Assembly (NCBI GenBank): GCA_963836775.1
Contig: CAWIKR010000002.1
Coordinates: forward strand, 2,604,001 to 2,668,000
DNA: 64,000 nt
Direction: 5' to 3'
DNA from: DASQPR01 sp963836775
Lineage (GTDB): Bacteria > Actinomycetota > Actinomycetes > Mycobacteriales > Micromonosporaceae
Part shown: positions 25,035 to 33,048 of the stretch, in pieces
Numbering within the stretch: position 1 is the stretch's first letter
How the letters are laid out: every line of letters starts with the position of its first letter
The notes under the pieces: model-generated
Told to the model about the DNA's origin: nothing
The model's database searches: none
Seen by the model: only the letters and a program-made list of their open reading frames with translations
Made by a program: the position numbers and the translations under genes

Positions 25035-25895
25035 CTAAACCGGGAAGCCGAGCAGGTCGACGATCGCGGCGGTGAACGGCGACGGCGGCCGCTCCGCGCC
25101 GTCGATGGCCCGGATCTCGGCCGGACCACGGACCGACGACGTCAGCCAGACTCCGTCTGCGGTGATCAGTTCGGCCGGGGTGACCATCCGATAGCCGGCG
25201 GTCCAACCCAGGTCGCCGGCTTGTGCGAGCAGCCACGCCGCGGTGGTGCCGGACAGGATGCCGGTGCGGTCCACCGGCACCGTCCACAGCCGGTCGCCGG
25301 TCTGCCAGACCAGTGTCGAGGTCGGACCCTCCAGAGCAAATCCGTCCGCCGACATCCACAGCACGTCGTCGACACCGTGGGCCAGCGCCCACCGCTGGGA
25401 GGCCATGTTGACCGCGTAGGACAGGGTCTTGGCGCCACCCAGCAGCCACGGCGACCCGCTCCGGGCATCAGCGCCGAAGCCCAGCGAAACGGTCGCCACC
25501 CGGATGCCGTTGCGGCGAGCGTCGATCACCGAGGCGGCGATCGGCGCGACAGTCGCGTAGACCGTCGGAACGCCGCCGCCCTCCGGGCCGCGGGTGCAGA
25601 CCAGGCGGAGGGCACCCTCGGTCGCCGGATCCCACTCGGACAAGATCGTCTTCGCCAGATCCAGCAACTCGCCGCGGGCCGGCAGGTTGATCTCGAGGAG
25701 TCCGGCCGAGCGCTCCATCCGATCCAGGTGCGCGTCGATCAGCCAGGGCTGGCCGTCCCGGACGTGCATGGTCTCGAAGATGCCGTCGCCGCGGAGGGCG
25801 CCGAGGTCATCGGCGCGCAGGATGGGCGTTTCGGCCGGGACCAGGCCGTGACCCAGAACGGCGACCAGACGGTGATCATGTGCGGAAGCGGACAC
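25035..25895 (-). CDS. Class IV PLP aminotransferase, aminodeoxychorismate lyase-like
   Basis: 286 residues from GTG 25895. Class IV fold: RADDLGALRGDGIFETMHVRDG near residues 28-48, catalytic Lys156 in LLGGAKTLSYAVN, then MSADGFALEGPTSTLVW and the phosphate-binding RTGILSGTTAAWLL. PabC-type lyases make p-aminobenzoate for folate; D-amino acid or branched-chain transaminases are alternatives. The nearby folate-binding YgfZ gene makes a folate link plausible. Confidence 0.85.
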   Translation of the reverse strand: MSASAHDHRLVAVLGHGLVPAETPILRADDLGALRGDGIFETMHVRDGQPWLIDAHLDRMERSAGLLEINLPARGELLDLAKTILSEWDPATEGALRLVCTRGPEGGGVPTVYATVAPIAASVIDARRNGIRVATVSLGFGADARSGSPWLLGGAKTLSYAVNMASQRWALAHGVDDVLWMSADGFALEGPTSTLVWQTGDRLWTVPVDRTGILSGTTAAWLLAQAGDLGWTAGYRMVTPAELITADGVWLTSSVRGPAEIRAIDGAERPPSPFTAAIVDLLGFPV

Positions 25896-25929
25896 GCTGC
25901 GAGCCTACCGGTCGCCGTAGGATCGAGGC

Positions 25930-26355
25930 GTGGCCGATCCGTCCCTTGCCGAAGTGCTCCGCTCCCGTGGCCTGCGCCTGACCGCGCAGCGCCAGCTGGT
26001 GCTGGAAGCGGTGCACGAGCTTGGCCACGCCACTCCGGACCAGGTGCACGCCAAGGTCAGCGAGACCGCCGCCGGCGTCAACATCACCACCATCTACCGG
26101 ACACTGGAGCTGCTCGAGGAGCTCGCGCTGGTGACCCATGCGCACCTCTCGCACGGTGCGCCGACCTATCACGCGGTCGCTGAGGATCAGCACGTGCACC
26201 TCGTCTGCCGGCAGTGCCGGGCTGTGGTGGAGGTCCCATCGGGAATGCTCAACGCCCTCGCCGGCGATCTAGAAAGAGAACGCGGATTCCTGGTCGACGT
26301 CGGACACGTCGCGCTGTTCGGAGTCTGCTCGCAGTGTGGAGCGTCGGATGGCTAA
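25930..26355 (+). CDS. Fur-family metalloregulator, probable Nur (nickel) type
   Basis: 141 residues from GTG 25930. The N-terminal winged helix (GLRLTAQRQLVLEAVHELGHATPDQV, TTIYRTLELLEEL) is followed by the metal domain: HLSHGAPTYHAV, EDQHVHLVCRQC, and a second CxxC (CSQC) for structural zinc. Co-location with the nitrobindin-type gene parallels Streptomyces nur (SCO4180 from memory), so nickel sensing is favoured over Fur or Zur. The stop overlaps the YgfZ start by 8 nt. Confidence 0.85.
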   Translation: MADPSLAEVLRSRGLRLTAQRQLVLEAVHELGHATPDQVHAKVSETAAGVNITTIYRTLELLEELALVTHAHLSHGAPTYHAVAEDQHVHLVCRQCRAVVEVPSGMLNALAGDLERERGFLVDVGHVALFGVCSQCGASDG

Positions 26356-27412
26356 GCCGATCATGGTGGGGGACCTTGAGCCCGAGGCGATCGACCGGGA
26401 CCTGCCCGCCCACTACGGCGATCCGATGCGCGAGCAGCGGACCCTGGCCGAGCGGGCCGGGCTGGTGGATCGATCGAACCGCAACATCATCGCGATCACC
26501 GGTCCGGAGCGGATCGGCTGGCTGCACAACCTGACCACTCAGCATCTGCTGGCACTGCGCCCGGGCGAGGGCACCGAGCTGCTGGTGCTCAGCCCCCACG
26601 GGCACATCGAGCATGACGCGGTGCTCACCGATGACGGCGAGACCACCTGGCTGGACGTCGAGCCGGGCACGGCGAGTGAGCTGCTGGACTTTCTGATCAA
26701 GATGCGGTTCATGACCCGCGCCGAGCTGATCGACTCGAGCGCCGATTGGGCGCTGCTGTCGGTGGTCGGCCCGGACGCTGCCGAAGCCGTCCGCCGGCTG
26801 GACGTGGCGCTGCCGGCCGAGCCGGAGGTGCAGCCGGTTCCGGGTCCGAAGTTCGCCTCGTCGGATCTGGCGGCGCGACCCTCGACGGTCTTCCACACCG
26901 TGCCGCTGCCCGGCGGTGGCTGGGTTCGCCGGCACGCTGACCGCTTCGACCTGCTGGTGCCGCGCTCCGATGTTGACCGGGTCGCTGCGCAGCTGGCGGT
27001 GCCGCGGGCCGGGATTTGGGCGTACGAAGCACTGCGGGTCGAGCATCGGCAGCCACGGATCGGGTTCGAGACCGACCATCGCACCATCGCCGCCGAAGTC
27101 AACCTGCTGGCACCCGCGGTTCACCTGGACAAGGGCTGCTATCGGGGCCAGGAGACAGTGGCTCGGGTGCACAATCTCGGCCGGCCGCCGCGCCGTCTGG
27201 TGCTGCTTCACCTCGACGGCATCACCGACGACCAGCCGCCGGCGTCCGGCACGCCGGTGACCGGCCCGGACGGGCGGGCGATCGGCTTTGTCGGCACCGC
27301 GGTCCGGCACCACGAACTCGGGATGGTCGCGCTCGCGGTGGTCAAGCGCAACGTGGCCGACGATGCGCACCTGATGGTCGGGGCGTCCGCGGCGGCGATC
27401 GACCCGTCATAG
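26348..27412 (+). CDS. ygfZ: Folate-binding YgfZ-type Fe-S cluster biogenesis protein
   Basis: 354 residues from ATG 26348 within the end of the Fur gene. GcvT-like fold with the YgfZ signature KGCYRGQETVAR around residue 265, and earlier blocks GWLHNLTTQHLLAL and LVLSPHGHIEHD. YgfZ uses tetrahydrofolate to help build or repair Fe-S proteins such as MiaB. The gene follows a metal regulator, which fits metal homeostasis. Confidence 0.92.
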   Translation: MAKPIMVGDLEPEAIDRDLPAHYGDPMREQRTLAERAGLVDRSNRNIIAITGPERIGWLHNLTTQHLLALRPGEGTELLVLSPHGHIEHDAVLTDDGETTWLDVEPGTASELLDFLIKMRFMTRAELIDSSADWALLSVVGPDAAEAVRRLDVALPAEPEVQPVPGPKFASSDLAARPSTVFHTVPLPGGGWVRRHADRFDLLVPRSDVDRVAAQLAVPRAGIWAYEALRVEHRQPRIGFETDHRTIAAEVNLLAPAVHLDKGCYRGQETVARVHNLGRPPRRLVLLHLDGITDDQPPASGTPVTGPDGRAIGFVGTAVRHHELGMVALAVVKRNVADDAHLMVGASAAAIDPS

Positions 27413-27419
27413 TGGTGCC

Positions 27420-28577
27420 ATGCTGCACCGCATCCTGACCGCGCTGGGCGTGGGTGGGACCACCGAATCGTTCGAGGAGCCGCTGTGGCGGGCCCTTGCG
27501 GTGTTCCGGATGGCATCGCTGGTGCAGGTCTTCCTGCTGCTGATTTACAACCGCCGGGAGTATGCGCATCCGGTGGCCGCGTGGATCGTCGGCCTGCTGA
27601 TCGCAGCCTGGTCCATCTACACCATCTACGCCTACTCGCGGATCATCCTCCGCGGCTGGGCGCTGCTCACCGCTGACCTTCTGGCCCTGTGCACCGCGTC
27701 GCTCGCCAGCATCCCGATCGTCGGCCACGTCGCCCTGGCGGCGGGCACCCAGACGCTGCCCGCATCGGCGATCGCCGGGCCGGTGGTGGCCTGGGCCATC
27801 TATGGCGGCCGCCGGATCGGCGCTATCGCCGCGCTCATCATCGGCGGCTGCGATCTCTTCGTCCGCGGCAATGTCGACCAGAACACCGTCACCGGCACGG
27901 TGCTGTTGCTGCTTGCTGCCCTGGCGATCGGCCACATCTCGCGGCTCGGCACGGTGGCCGAGGAGCGGCTCGCGCAGGCGGCGCAGCTGGAGGCCGCGAC
28001 CCGCGAGCGGGAGCGACTGGCACGCGGCATCCATGACTCGGTGCTCCAGGTGCTGGCACTCGTCGCGCACCGAGCGGCGGCACTCGGCGGCGAGGCGGCC
28101 GAGCTCGGCCGGCTCGCCGGTGAGCAGGAGGCGGCTCTGCGTACGCTGATCGGCTCGACCGCGCCGCCACTCGGCGCTCGTGGCGTGGCCGACCTGCGAC
28201 CGGCGCTGACCCGGTTCGCCTCGCGTACGGTGAACATCGTCGCGCCGGCGACGCCGGTGGGCCTGCCCGGGCGTACCTGTGACGAGCTGGTGGCGGCGAT
28301 CAGCAGCGCACTGGACAACGTGCGGCGGCACGCCGGAGCCGATGCGCGGGCATGGGTCCTGGTGGAGGACGAGGTGGATGCGGTGACGGTCACGGTGCGC
28401 GACGACGGTGCCGGGATTCCGGCCGGGCGTCTCGCCGAGGCGGAGTCCGACGGACGGCTCGGTGTCGCGCAGTCGATTCGAGGACGGCTGCGGGACCTGG
28501 GCGGCACGGTCGCGATCAGCTCGCTGCCAGGTCAGGGGACCGAAGTGGAGCTGCGCGTGCCGAGGACGGCGCCGTGA
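27420..28577 (+). CDS. MacS-type sensor histidine kinase
   Basis: 385 residues from ATG 27420. About five N-terminal membrane helices without a large external loop (DUF5931-like) precede a HisKA_3 segment with phospho-acceptor His in LARGIHDSVLQVLALVAHR. The GHKL ATPase then shows ALDNVRRHAGA (N box), VRDDGAGIP (G1) and LGVAQSIRGRL. The GTGA overlap with the response-regulator gene makes a pair. Actinomycete MacRS controls membrane-protein genes; the signal here is unknown. Confidence 0.9.
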   Translation: MLHRILTALGVGGTTESFEEPLWRALAVFRMASLVQVFLLLIYNRREYAHPVAAWIVGLLIAAWSIYTIYAYSRIILRGWALLTADLLALCTASLASIPIVGHVALAAGTQTLPASAIAGPVVAWAIYGGRRIGAIAALIIGGCDLFVRGNVDQNTVTGTVLLLLAALAIGHISRLGTVAEERLAQAAQLEAATRERERLARGIHDSVLQVLALVAHRAAALGGEAAELGRLAGEQEAALRTLIGSTAPPLGARGVADLRPALTRFASRTVNIVAPATPVGLPGRTCDELVAAISSALDNVRRHAGADARAWVLVEDEVDAVTVTVRDDGAGIPAGRLAEAESDGRLGVAQSIRGRLRDLGGTVAISSLPGQGTEVELRVPRTAP

Positions 28578-29227
28578 CTCGGGTGATGGTCGTGGACGAC
28601 CATCCGATGTGGCGCAACGGCCTGGAGCGCGACCTGACCGAGGCCGGCTACGACGTGGTCGCCGCGGTCGGCGAAGGTGCCCAGGCGGTCCGCATCGCAC
28701 CGGCCGCCGCGCCCGATGTCATCGTGCTCGATCTCCAGCTTCCGGACCTGTCCGGAGTGGACGTGATCCGGAGCATCGTCAAGGACCTCCCGACCGTGCG
28801 CATCCTGGTGCTGTCGGCCAGCGGTGAGCACCAGGACGTGCTGAACGCGGTGAAGGCCGGCGCGACCGGATATCTGGTCAAGTCCACCAGCCACAACGAC
28901 TTCCTGGCCGCGGTGGCCGGCACCGCGGCCGGTGAGGCGGTCTTCACGCCCGGGCTGGCCGGTCTGGTGCTCGGTGAGTTCCGCCGGCTGGCCAGCGAGC
29001 CGGCCACCGCCGGCAGTGACACACCGCGGCTCAGCGACCGGGAGACCGAGGTGCTCCGCCTGGTCGCGAAGGGTCTTTCCTACAAGCAGATCGCCGAGCG
29101 TCTGGTGCTCTCGCACCGTACGGTCCAGAACCACGTCCAGAACACCCTGCACAAGCTCCAGTTGCACAACCGCGTCGAGCTTGTTCGTTACGCCATCGAG
29201 CAAGGACTCGACTCCTCTGACGAATGA
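28574..29227 (+). CDS. NarL/LuxR-family response regulator (MacR-type)
   Basis: 217 residues from GTG 28574. The receiver domain carries VVDDHP, phospho-acceptor Asp in VIVLDLQLPDLSG, and GYLVKS with the conserved Lys. A linker leads to the LuxR-type HTH (LSDRETEVLRLVAKGL, IAERLVLSHRTVQNHVQ). It should bind DNA when phosphorylated by the overlapping kinase gene. Its last codons and stop lie in the first copy of a 66-bp tandem duplication. Confidence 0.93.
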   Translation: MTRVMVVDDHPMWRNGLERDLTEAGYDVVAAVGEGAQAVRIAPAAAPDVIVLDLQLPDLSGVDVIRSIVKDLPTVRILVLSASGEHQDVLNAVKAGATGYLVKSTSHNDFLAAVAGTAAGEAVFTPGLAGLVLGEFRRLASEPATAGSDTPRLSDRETEVLRLVAKGLSYKQIAERLVLSHRTVQNHVQNTLHKLQLHNRVELVRYAIEQGLDSSDE

Positions 29228-29353
29228 GCCGTTTTGGAATCGCCTCCGCTCACGCTGGCGGCCGAGCGCCAAGTCTTGAGTGCAGATGAATGAGCCGTTT
29301 TGGAATCGCCTCCGCTCACGCTGGCGGCCGAGCGCAAAGTCTTGAGTGCATTC
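29222..29353. repeat. 66-bp tandem duplication spanning the response-regulator stop
   Basis: Two copies (29222-29287 and 29288-29353) beginning GAATGAGCCGTTTTGGAATC differ at only a few bases, for example GCGCCAAG versus GCGCAAAG. The first contains the final codon and TGA of the regulator. Confidence 0.93.
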
Positions 29354-29570
29354 GCACACGGCGACTTCGCGCTCGGACACCAGCGCGACCGGATCCGGTC
29401 CCAAAACTCGGCCGTCTGGATCCGTCATCAGGGCATTTCACAATAAATCGCAACGCGACTAGATCTGCACGATTGTCGCGACTCCTCAGTGCATCTGAGT
29501 AGGAGTACTCAACCCGAGTCGGGTATCTAGCCGGATGTTGGACCGGCAGGAGTCCGCGAGTCTCATTGGC

Positions 29571-30146
29571 ATGAACGGCCTCTATGCCCTCAAGCCGTGG
29601 TATGCGGACCGGCTCCGCGGTCTTCGCCGTGGTTTGATCCGGCACCACGTGTCACCGAACATCCTGACGGTCACCGGAGTGGGTTTCGGTGCCGCCGCCG
29701 GTGTGGCGATCGCGCTGATTCCGGCCGGGCCGATCGCGGGCCTCACGGTCGCGGCGCTGATCGCCGCACGCCTCGGCTGCGCCAATCTGGACGGCGCGGT
29801 AGCCCGGGAGACTCGCGCCTCGTCCCGGTTCGGGTTCGTCACCAACGAACTCGGCGACCGGCTGGCTGAATTCGCGGCGTTGGTCGGAGTCCTGGCTCTG
29901 GCCGCACCGGGTTGGGTGGCGCTGGCGGCGCTCGCCGGCACGCTGCCCAGCTGGGTCGCGCTCGCCGGAACGGCCGCGGGAGCCAACCGAGTCCAGGGCG
30001 GCCCGGTCGGCAAGACCGAACGAGCCGCTCTGCTCGTAGTGCTCGCCGCCACCGGCTGGACTCTGCCGATCCTCGCCCTCTACAGCGCCGGATCGCTGGT
30101 CACCGCGGTGGTGCGTGCCGCGCGCGTGCATCGGGCACTGTCATGA
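29571..30146 (+). CDS. CDP-alcohol phosphatidyltransferase family protein with altered motif
   Basis: 191 residues if ATG 29571 is used; ATG 29535 would add 12. Polytopic (about five helices). The CDP-alcohol motif region reads ANLDGAVARETRASSRFG then NELGDR. Against D-x2-D-G-x2-A-R-x8-G-x3-D-x3-D, the first Asp is Ala and the third is Asn, so two of the four metal-binding acids are missing. It overlaps the next gene by ATGA. Function as a normal phosphatidyltransferase is uncertain. Confidence 0.75.
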   Translation: MNGLYALKPWYADRLRGLRRGLIRHHVSPNILTVTGVGFGAAAGVAIALIPAGPIAGLTVAALIAARLGCANLDGAVARETRASSRFGFVTNELGDRLAEFAALVGVLALAAPGWVALAALAGTLPSWVALAGTAAGANRVQGGPVGKTERAALLVVLAATGWTLPILALYSAGSLVTAVVRAARVHRALS

Positions 30147-30940
30147 TCGGCGTGCTCGACACCGCCCCCTACGTCGCCGGCGCGCTGTCGGCGGGTGGCA
30201 TCGGGGCTTACGCCTCGCGCCGCCGGGAACTGATCCGGCGCTGGTGGACATGGGCGCTGACGGCGCCGGTCGTCGGTGGCGCGCTGCTGCTCGGCACTCC
30301 GGGCGCGGTCGTGCTGGCGCTGGGTCTGGCGGCCGTGGCCGGGTTCGAGTACGCCCGCCTGGCCCGGCTCACCCGCGCCGACCAGTGGGTGTTGACCATC
30401 GCCGTCGGCGCGGTGGTGATCGGCGCCGGCTTCGGATTCGGCGTACGCGCGGCGGCAGCCGGTGCCCTTGCCGTTGTAGTCCTGCCGGTGCTGGCCGGTG
30501 ATGCCGTCGACGGTGCCCGCCGGAGCGCGTACAACCTCTTGGGATTTGCCTGGCTCTCGGCCCTCGCCGGATTCGTGGCGCTGCACCGTGCAGCGCTGCC
30601 GATCTTCTTCGCTGTGTCGGTCGCGGACGTGGCGGCGTGGTGTGCCGGTCGGCTCTTCCGCGGGCCGAAGCTGTCCCCGCTGTCACCCGGGAAGACCGTG
30701 GCCGGCCTGATCGGCGGAGCCATTGGTGGCGTGCTGGTGCTGACGATTCTGGATGCTGCGACGCCGGTCCTGATCGCCGCCGTGGTGCTCGCCGGTCCGG
30801 TCGGCGACCTGTTCGAGTCGATGGTCAAGCGCGGCGCCGGTGTCAAGGACGCCGGTGCCTGGCTGCCCGGATTCGGCGGACTGCTGGACCGGATCGACTC
30901 GGTGCTGGCGGCGTTCGCCCTCGCCATGGTGCTGTCATGA
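30143..30940 (+). CDS. Phosphatidate cytidylyltransferase (CdsA-like)
   Basis: 265 residues from ATG 30143, overlapping both neighbours by 4 nt. About seven membrane helices and the C-terminal CDS signature: LSPGKTVAGLIGG, GDLFESMVKRGAGVKD, WLPGFGGLLDRIDS. The usual H of the HGG part is F (GFGG). The enzyme family makes CDP-diacylglycerol from phosphatidate and CTP, and the genes on both sides use or make related lipids. Confidence 0.85.
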   Translation: MIGVLDTAPYVAGALSAGGIGAYASRRRELIRRWWTWALTAPVVGGALLLGTPGAVVLALGLAAVAGFEYARLARLTRADQWVLTIAVGAVVIGAGFGFGVRAAAAGALAVVVLPVLAGDAVDGARRSAYNLLGFAWLSALAGFVALHRAALPIFFAVSVADVAAWCAGRLFRGPKLSPLSPGKTVAGLIGGAIGGVLVLTILDAATPVLIAAVVLAGPVGDLFESMVKRGAGVKDAGAWLPGFGGLLDRIDSVLAAFALAMVLS

Positions 30941-32127
30941 CCGCCGCGTTCCCGGCCGGCCTGCCGGGCCTCGGGCGACGCACCCTGTGGCGTGGCGTCC
31001 TGACCGTCACCGGCGGCGTCCGCATCATCGGCGATCTGCCGGACGGGCCGTGCGTCATCGTCGCCAACCACTCGTCACACGCTGACACGGCCGCTTTGCT
31101 GGCCACCATTCCCGGCCGGCGCGCCCCGGTTGTCGCTGCCGCCGCCGATTACTGGTTCGGCGCTCGTCGTCGGCGATTCATCTGCCGCTGGCTGGCTGGT
31201 GCGTTCCCGGTGCGCCGCGACGGTGGTGGCAGCACCGATCTGGCGGAAGCCGCCGGAGTGCTGGCCGATGGTCGCGACGTGATCGTCTTCCCGGAAGGCA
31301 CCCGCAGCCGGGACGGCCGGATCGGCGATTTCCACACCGGTGCCGCGCGCCTCGCGGCATCGGCTCGGGTGCCGCTGGTCCCGGTCGGCATCCACGGCAC
31401 TCGTGACCTGCTCCCGGTGCACGGCCGCCCAGGCCGAGCCCGGGTCACGGTCCGCATCGGCGAGCCCAGCGCGGATCTCGCCGAGGCGAAGTCGGCGGTC
31501 GCCGCCCTGGCGACCCCGGCCGGACGGCATCGCATCGTGCGCGTGCAGACGGGGGTCGATTCGGGGTGGCGCCGCCGGGTGGCGGCGTTCGCCGAGTCGC
31601 GCGCCGGTGCGATCGCCGTCGCGGCGTGGGCGTTCGCGGAGGCACTGGCATGGCCGCTGATTCCGGAGTTCCTGCTGGCGATCGTGGTGGTCGCGGCGCC
31701 GCGGCGAGCGCCACGGCTGGCCGCGTGCGCGGCCCTCGGCAGCCTGGCCGGCGGCGCCGCGATGTATCTGCTGGCCGGTCACGGCATCATCCCGCCGGCG
31801 CCGTTGACCACACCGCGGATGCACCACGTCGTGGCCGGCCAGATCAGTGCGGAAGGCGCGTCTGCGCTGGCGCATCAGACCTGGTCCGGCATCCCGTTCA
31901 AGGTGTACGGCGCGGCTGCCGGCGGCGCCCACATCGGTCTCGTGCCGTTCCTGTTCCAGGCGGCGGTGTCTCGAGGCGTACGCATCTTCGGCGTCGGCCT
32001 GCTGCTCGGCCTGTTCGGTGCGGTGACCTGCCGGCTGCGTCGTTGGTACGCGGTCTACCTGGTGTCGTTCGTCGCAATCTTCAGCGCCGGCCTGGCCGGC
32101 GTCGTCACCTACTGGAGTCAGTCATGA
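30937..32127 (+). CDS. PlsC-type acyltransferase fused to a C-terminal membrane domain
   Basis: 396 residues from ATG 30937. Residues 1-210 are a PlsC domain, with the catalytic HX4D NHSSHAD near residue 45, FPEGTRSRDGR near 116 and PLVPVGIHG. Residues 225-396 form a separate multi-helix membrane domain (AFAEALAWPLIPEFLLAIVVV, ALGSLAGGAAMYLLAG, VYGAAAGGAHIGLVPFLF), somewhat like small YqaA/DedA-type proteins. Acylates lysophosphatidate or a related acceptor. Coupled by ATGA to the tiny membrane gene downstream. Confidence 0.85.
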   Translation: MTAAFPAGLPGLGRRTLWRGVLTVTGGVRIIGDLPDGPCVIVANHSSHADTAALLATIPGRRAPVVAAAADYWFGARRRRFICRWLAGAFPVRRDGGGSTDLAEAAGVLADGRDVIVFPEGTRSRDGRIGDFHTGAARLAASARVPLVPVGIHGTRDLLPVHGRPGRARVTVRIGEPSADLAEAKSAVAALATPAGRHRIVRVQTGVDSGWRRRVAAFAESRAGAIAVAAWAFAEALAWPLIPEFLLAIVVVAAPRRAPRLAACAALGSLAGGAAMYLLAGHGIIPPAPLTTPRMHHVVAGQISAEGASALAHQTWSGIPFKVYGAAAGGAHIGLVPFLFQAAVSRGVRIFGVGLLLGLFGAVTCRLRRWYAVYLVSFVAIFSAGLAGVVTYWSQS

Positions 32128-32300
32128 TCCCGTTTCGGTTGTACGCACTACTCGTGTTTTGCATGTTCGTGGCCACTGTGTTGATTCCCAGGCGCGCGCT
32201 GCGGATCTGGTTCGGGCTCATCACGCTCGCGATGGTCGTGGTGCCGGTCGTGGTGCTGCTGATGCTGTCGTCGTCGCGGTCGTCGGTGCATTGGGGATGA
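32124..32300 (+). CDS. Tiny two-helix membrane protein 1
   Basis: 58 residues; ATG 32124 overlaps the acyltransferase stop (ATGA), and its own TGA overlaps the next start the same way. Two hydrophobic helices flank RRALRIWFGL, with Pro in the second helix (VVVPVVVLL). It clearly resembles the protein at 32620-32790 (shared LR(I/V), FGL, AM, VVP). No named family. Confidence 0.7.
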   Translation: MIPFRLYALLVFCMFVATVLIPRRALRIWFGLITLAMVVVPVVVLLMLSSSRSSVHWG

Positions 32301-32401
32301 TCTACGGCTACGCGTACGCGCTGGTGACGCTTGTCGTCGAGGCAGCCACGACCGGTCCCGATCTCCTCATGGTCTCGTCCGGCGTGGGGAGCGCTCGATG
32401 A
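32297..32401 (+). CDS. Tiny peptide 2 of the membrane-protein array
   Basis: 34 residues between two ATGA overlaps (32297 and 32398). A hydrophobic first half (YGYAYALVTLVVEAA) is followed by a polar tail. It does not show the two-helix hairpin of its neighbours. Support comes from the coupled architecture rather than from homology. Confidence 0.5.
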   Translation: MIYGYAYALVTLVVEAATTGPDLLMVSSGVGSAR

Positions 32402-32580
32402 TCGCGACCTACTCGTACCTCTTCGTTTTGGTGCTGGTGCTGGCCGGAGCCGCGTTCGGCCGCGGCCCGATCCGTGGCGTGCTGGTCACGGTGGCAGCCG
32501 TGCTGATCGTCGCCGGCTGCATGGTCGGCGCCTACGCCATCTCGCTCGGCGTCACCCGGGTGCCGGCGATCCATTTCTGA
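32398..32580 (+). CDS. Tiny two-helix membrane protein 3
   Basis: 60 residues from ATG 32398 (ATGA overlap). Two helices (YLFVLVLVLAGAAF and GVLVTVAAVLIVAGCMVGAYAI) joined by GRGPIRG, the same place as the LR turn of its neighbours. No catalytic residues; function unknown. Confidence 0.65.
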   Translation: MIATYSYLFVLVLVLAGAAFGRGPIRGVLVTVAAVLIVAGCMVGAYAISLGVTRVPAIHF

Positions 32581-32619
32581 CCCGGCACTCGTCGCATTCG
32601 CTACCCAAAGGAGTCAGCC

Positions 32620-32790
32620 ATGATCTTTCTTGTCGCCTATGGTGCGGTTTTCGTCGCGTGTTTCGTCGCCGCAGTTGCCGTCCCGAGCACCGGACTTCGG
32701 GTGTTCTTCGGGCTCAGTACGGCCGCGATGATCGTCGTCCCGATCGCGCTGCTGGCCTACGCGCTCGCGCACATGCAGTGGTCCTTCTGA
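32620..32790 (+). CDS. Tiny two-helix membrane protein 4 (paralogue of protein 1)
   Basis: 56 residues from ATG 32620 with its own AAAGGAG site, so translation can restart here. AYGAVFVACFVAAVAVP - STGLRVFFGL - TAAMIVVPIALLAYAL matches protein 1 along its whole length. A 14-codon frame (32790-32834) overlaps its stop and abuts the next start; it may serve only for coupling. Confidence 0.7.
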   Translation: MIFLVAYGAVFVACFVAAVAVPSTGLRVFFGLSTAAMIVVPIALLAYALAHMQWSF

Positions 32791-32834
32791 TGCGCGGGAC
32801 GGCAGTCACCTGGTCCGGAATGGCGCCGTCCTAG

Positions 32835-32996
32835 GTGCCGAACTTCTGGGGCTGCATCTGCCTGGTCCTGGCCGCTGCGCTCGGCGCTGGAGCCACCGCG
32901 TCGATCGCGCTCCGGATCACGCTGACCACGGCGGCCGCGACCGTGACGGTGATGCTGGTGCTGGCTCGCCTCGGCGTGCTGGGCGGGATCGGGTGA
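32835..32996 (+). CDS. Tiny two-helix membrane protein 5
   Basis: 53 residues from GTG 32835, directly after a TAG. Helix one is CICLVLAAALGAGATA, the turn IALRIT carries the same (L/I)R element, and helix two is TTAAATVTVMLVLARLGVL. Last member of the coupled array; a divergent relative of proteins 1, 3 and 4. Confidence 0.55.
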   Translation: MPNFWGCICLVLAAALGAGATASIALRITLTTAAATVTVMLVLARLGVLGGIG

Positions 32997-33048
32997 CGAA
33001 CCCGCCCTCGTCGCTGCAAGATCGGTGCAGCGTGCGACGATCCGGGGC

